From JASDSY01 sp041441465 (lineage in GTDB: Bacteria; Muiribacteriota; UBA9980), in contig JASDSY010000010.1 of assembly GCA_041441465.1 (NCBI GenBank), positions 372,001-436,000 on the forward strand: 64,000 bases of DNA, in the 5' to 3' direction. The notes beneath the pieces were generated by a model. It had not been told where the DNA came from and did not search any database. It worked only from the letters and a program-made list of their open reading frames with translations. Both the position numbers and the translations under genes were made by a program. Below are positions 61,893-64,000 of the stretch, one piece after another. Position 1 is the first letter of the stretch; each line of letters starts with the position of its first letter.

Positions 61893-62299
61893 TACAATTT
61901 TTAAAATTCCTTGAAAAATGCCTTTATGCAATAATAATAATTTTTATAATAACGATGTTATTATTTCCTTCCCCGTACAAGCCGAGAGTTGGCGCCAAAA
62001 AAAAGGCATGCGTTTCAAATATGAAAACCATAGAAGGCGCGATGGAACTTTTCCAAATGGAAAACTCACCTAACGCGGCTAAAATGGCTTTAATTTGCAA
62101 AACACCCGAAAAGACCGTTGAAAACCTTGCCAAAGAAGGATATTTAAAAGTCGTTCCGCGCTGTCCGAGCGCTGAAACTTATAAGGCCATTATGCTGCCT
62201 TCCGCCGATAAAAAAAACGCTTTTAAGGCTGAAATAAGCTGTAATATCCACGGCGCTCTGGATAAACAGGACGGCGAAGACAAAAATAAAGGACTCTAA
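61889..62299 (+). CDS. Small pilin-like membrane protein, paralogue 2
   Basis: 136 residues, a diverged copy of the preceding protein: the same N-terminal helix (LYAIIIIFIITMLLF), CVSNMKTIEGAMELFQME, TPEKTVENLAKEGYLK and the C-terminal PRCPSAETYK...CNIHG. The ATG overlaps the previous stop (ATGA), so the two are translationally coupled and result from tandem duplication. The C-terminal tail is charged. Function unknown. Confidence 0.65.
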   Translation: MIQFLKFLEKCLYAIIIIFIITMLLFPSPYKPRVGAKKKACVSNMKTIEGAMELFQMENSPNAAKMALICKTPEKTVENLAKEGYLKVVPRCPSAETYKAIMLPSADKKNAFKAEISCNIHGALDKQDGEDKNKGL

Positions 62300-62349
62300 T
62301 ACAGACGCTGAAATAAAAAATATTGAATTTTAATTAATATGGAGCATTT

Positions 62350-63225
62350 ATGAGTTTTAAGCGAAGTCGCAAAACCTTACGTATAAAACATTTACCCGCC
62401 TTTACATTCATTTTATTTTTATTATTTTTCAATATAGAGGCGTGCGCGGCAGCTGAGATAAAAATCAATGACGGCCGGCTGGCGCTAAACTCATCTGAGA
62501 ATGAAATAAAAGCACATCACGATATGAATATAAATTCATCAGACGGCGCGGAAGGATTTTTCAAATTATTAAAAGAAAGCGTAAATACCCCGCCTGAAGA
62601 AAAATCATTAAAATCAAACAATGAAACTCTTATGCGCGCACTCAATTCGAACGACACGGCTGAAATAAAAAATTCGATATTAAAATTAAAAGAAGATAAA
62701 AACTTAAAGTCGGAATTAAATGAAGCGTTGTTTTATTCGGCAGCCAAAGAAGCCACAGCCGCAATAGAAATCCTGCTTAATGCAGGCGCCGACATAAATT
62801 ATAAAGACAGTAACGGTTTCAGCGTATTAATGCACGCGGCGGCTAACAATAAACCCGACAGCGTCAAACTTTTAATAAAACGCGGAGTCAAGCTTAATGA
62901 AGTTAACGATTACGGAATGACGGCTTTGATGTGCGCGGCCGGCAAAAATTCGACAGAATGCGCGGAATTACTTATAAATGCGGGTGCGTCAGTCGAGGCG
63001 CAGGCGCCGCTTAACGGCATAAACGCTTTTATGATAGCAGTCGGGGCTAATAATATCGATACGGCTAAACTTCTTATAAAAAAGGGCGCAAACATGAACG
63101 TGCGCGCAAAAAATAACCGCACTGCGCTTATGCTTACAACACAGTACGGTTACAAATCGCTTTATAAAATATTAAAAGATGCGGGCGCCATAGAATACCC
63201 TTATATAGAGCCTGATTATAAATAA
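62350..63225 (+). CDS. Exported ankyrin-repeat protein
   Basis: A 291-residue protein with an N-terminal signal or anchor (about 13-35, ending CAAA). Residues about 130-285 contain four to five ankyrin repeats (INYKDSNGFSVLMHAAANNK, LNEVNDYGMTALMCAAGKNS, NVRAKNNRTALMLTTQYGYK). They mediate protein binding, here probably in the periplasm or outside. The middle part is low complexity. AUG with TATGGAGC upstream. No partner gene is evident. Confidence 0.85.
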   Translation: MSFKRSRKTLRIKHLPAFTFILFLLFFNIEACAAAEIKINDGRLALNSSENEIKAHHDMNINSSDGAEGFFKLLKESVNTPPEEKSLKSNNETLMRALNSNDTAEIKNSILKLKEDKNLKSELNEALFYSAAKEATAAIEILLNAGADINYKDSNGFSVLMHAAANNKPDSVKLLIKRGVKLNEVNDYGMTALMCAAGKNSTECAELLINAGASVEAQAPLNGINAFMIAVGANNIDTAKLLIKKGANMNVRAKNNRTALMLTTQYGYKSLYKILKDAGAIEYPYIEPDYK

Positions 63226-63356
63226 AATTTAGTTTTGCGCATAAAAAATACTAAAAAATAAGTGTTTGCAAATTTATCTAAATTTAATTTTAAAACTTAA
63301 GCCCGGAAATAACTCCAGCTACCGGCCCCTTATTTTGAACATTACTTTTATTCATT

Positions 63357-64000
63357 CTATAACGTAAATATTTTGAACCCTATTTTTTCACATGCTGTCA
63401 ATGCGCATTCAGCTTTTTGCGCAAGATCCTCTACGCGGTGCGCGTCAGATCCGATCGAAATTTCCTTTATTCCGCAATCTTTAGCAATTTCAAGAACTTT
63501 TTCGACCGGATTAATTATGTTAAGGCCGTTTCTAAACAGCGCCAGATTGATTTCAAGCGCCATGCCTTTCTCCGCCATCTTGGTAAACATTTTTTCGAAA
63601 TGCGCGGCCGGGATCTTCGAATCATCGCCGAAATCAGGATTAATTCTGGCCCCATAGCGCCTGTAGCCTTCGATATGAGCGATACTTCTGAATAATCCCG
63701 AATCGATTGTTTTTTCAACGTTCGCAAAGTACGAATTATAAAAATCGACAGGTTTCATCAGTCTGAAAATTTCATCGGCTTCCTTCGGAACCATTATGTC
63801 GAGATCGCCTTCTACAAGATGAACCGAACCGAGAAGAAAATCAAATTCATACTCTTCCGTCAGGCGTTTTTTTAATGCGTCGTGTATTTCAGGCGCGTAG
63901 TCCACTTCAAGTCCGGCAAAAACACGCAAACCACGGCCTGCATATTTTTTATCCGCCTTCCGCACCTCCGTTATATAATCTGCAAGCCAATCGCCTGTTA
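63357..64000 (-). CDS. PHP-domain histidinol-phosphatase-like protein, C-terminal part (truncated by window edge)
   Basis: The minus-strand frame stays open to the right edge: upstream of the GTG at 63965 it reads TGDWLADYITEVRKADKKYA, which is the expected family sequence. So the N-terminus lies outside the window. LEVDYAPE, DFLLGSVHLV and ISIGSDAHRVEDLAQ are hallmarks of the PHP phosphoesterase (HisK/HisJ-type), with His/Asp metal ligands. The usual role is removal of phosphate from histidinol phosphate; other PHP enzymes share the fold. Confidence 0.87.
   Translation of the reverse strand, partial: TGDWLADYITEVRKADKKYAGRGLRVFAGLEVDYAPEIHDALKKRLTEEYEFDFLLGSVHLVEGDLDIMVPKEADEIFRLMKPVDFYNSYFANVEKTIDSGLFRSIAHIEGYRRYGARINPDFGDDSKIPAAHFEKMFTKMAEKGMALEINLALFRNGLNIINPVEKVLEIAKDCGIKEISIGSDAHRVEDLAQKAECALTACEKIGFKIFTL

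Noticed and set aside
1..64000. CRISPR arrays, tRNA or rRNA genes, complete insertion sequences
   Set aside because: No repeat-spacer pattern, no cloverleaf or rRNA signature and no intact transposase was seen; short repeats found are listed separately.

Overview
The window is an AT-rich chromosomal segment of a diderm bacterium. A TolC-type outer-membrane protein, a lipobox lipoprotein, a secretion-type ATPase and sigma-54 promoter logic all point to a Gram-negative envelope. A tungsten-type aldehyde ferredoxin oxidoreductase with its own ferredoxin suggests an anaerobic or fermentative lifestyle. Small pilin-like proteins with a CxxxMKTIEGA motif, many secreted proteins of unknown function and the general codon style resemble uncultured candidate phyla (Riflebacteria or Wallbacteria would be my guess). 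The taxonomy is inference only.

Layout. 1-483: the N-terminal part of alanine racemase (minus strand, running off the left edge). 0.9-1.05 kb: a decayed fic fragment and a small repeat. 1.2-20.6 kb: a complete type I BREX phage-defence locus in the order CARF/sigma-54 activator, SF1 helicase, unknown helical protein, brxA, brxB, brxC, pglX, Rpn-type nuclease, pglZ, brxL. A textbook -24/-12 sigma-54 promoter lies 4 bp behind the activator stop codon, directly in front of the helicase. A sigma-70 type promoter precedes brxA. 20.8-26.2 kb: secreted or small proteins of unknown function, an intact Fic protein and a gspE-tail relic; three of these genes are preceded by similar sigma-54-like elements. 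26.4-29 kb: ECF sigma factor, a fused anti-sigma/DNA-binding protein and a GspF-GspE fusion ATPase. 29-39 kb: a mix of orphan proteins (possible macro-like protein, beta-helix membrane protein, CHASE2 protein, lipoprotein, DUF4105-like protein) and a large Ski2-like helicase.

39.2-50.9 kb: a RiPP (bacteriocin-like) export locus of the NHLM type. It has three GG-leader precursor peptides of Nif11 or related type and an ECF sigma factor on the minus strand, then on the plus strand a HExxH protein, TolC-like protein, HlyD-like adaptor, C39 peptidase/ABC exporter and a second NHLM ABC protein. No standard RiPP-modifying enzyme (LanM, radical SAM, YcaO) is visible, which makes the HExxH protein the most interesting candidate. 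51-58 kb: alpha/beta hydrolase, Gln-rich coiled coil, class III nucleotide cyclase, secreted C39-like cysteine protease, DUF2892-like protein, coiled-coil and TPR proteins. 58.2-64 kb: proC, ferredoxin plus AOR, tandem pilin-like paralogues, an ankyrin-repeat protein and the 5'-truncated end of a PHP-domain histidinol-phosphatase-like gene.

How it works together (inference): the BREX genes look wired as an inducible module. A CARF sensor would read a nucleotide or RNA-end signal made during infection or RNA damage and switch on sigma-54 transcription of the helicase-led operon, while the promoter before brxA could maintain basal methylation and core BREX. The RiPP precursors would be cut at their GG sites and exported through the C39-ABC/HlyD/TolC channel. 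No tRNA, rRNA, CRISPR array or complete insertion sequence was seen.
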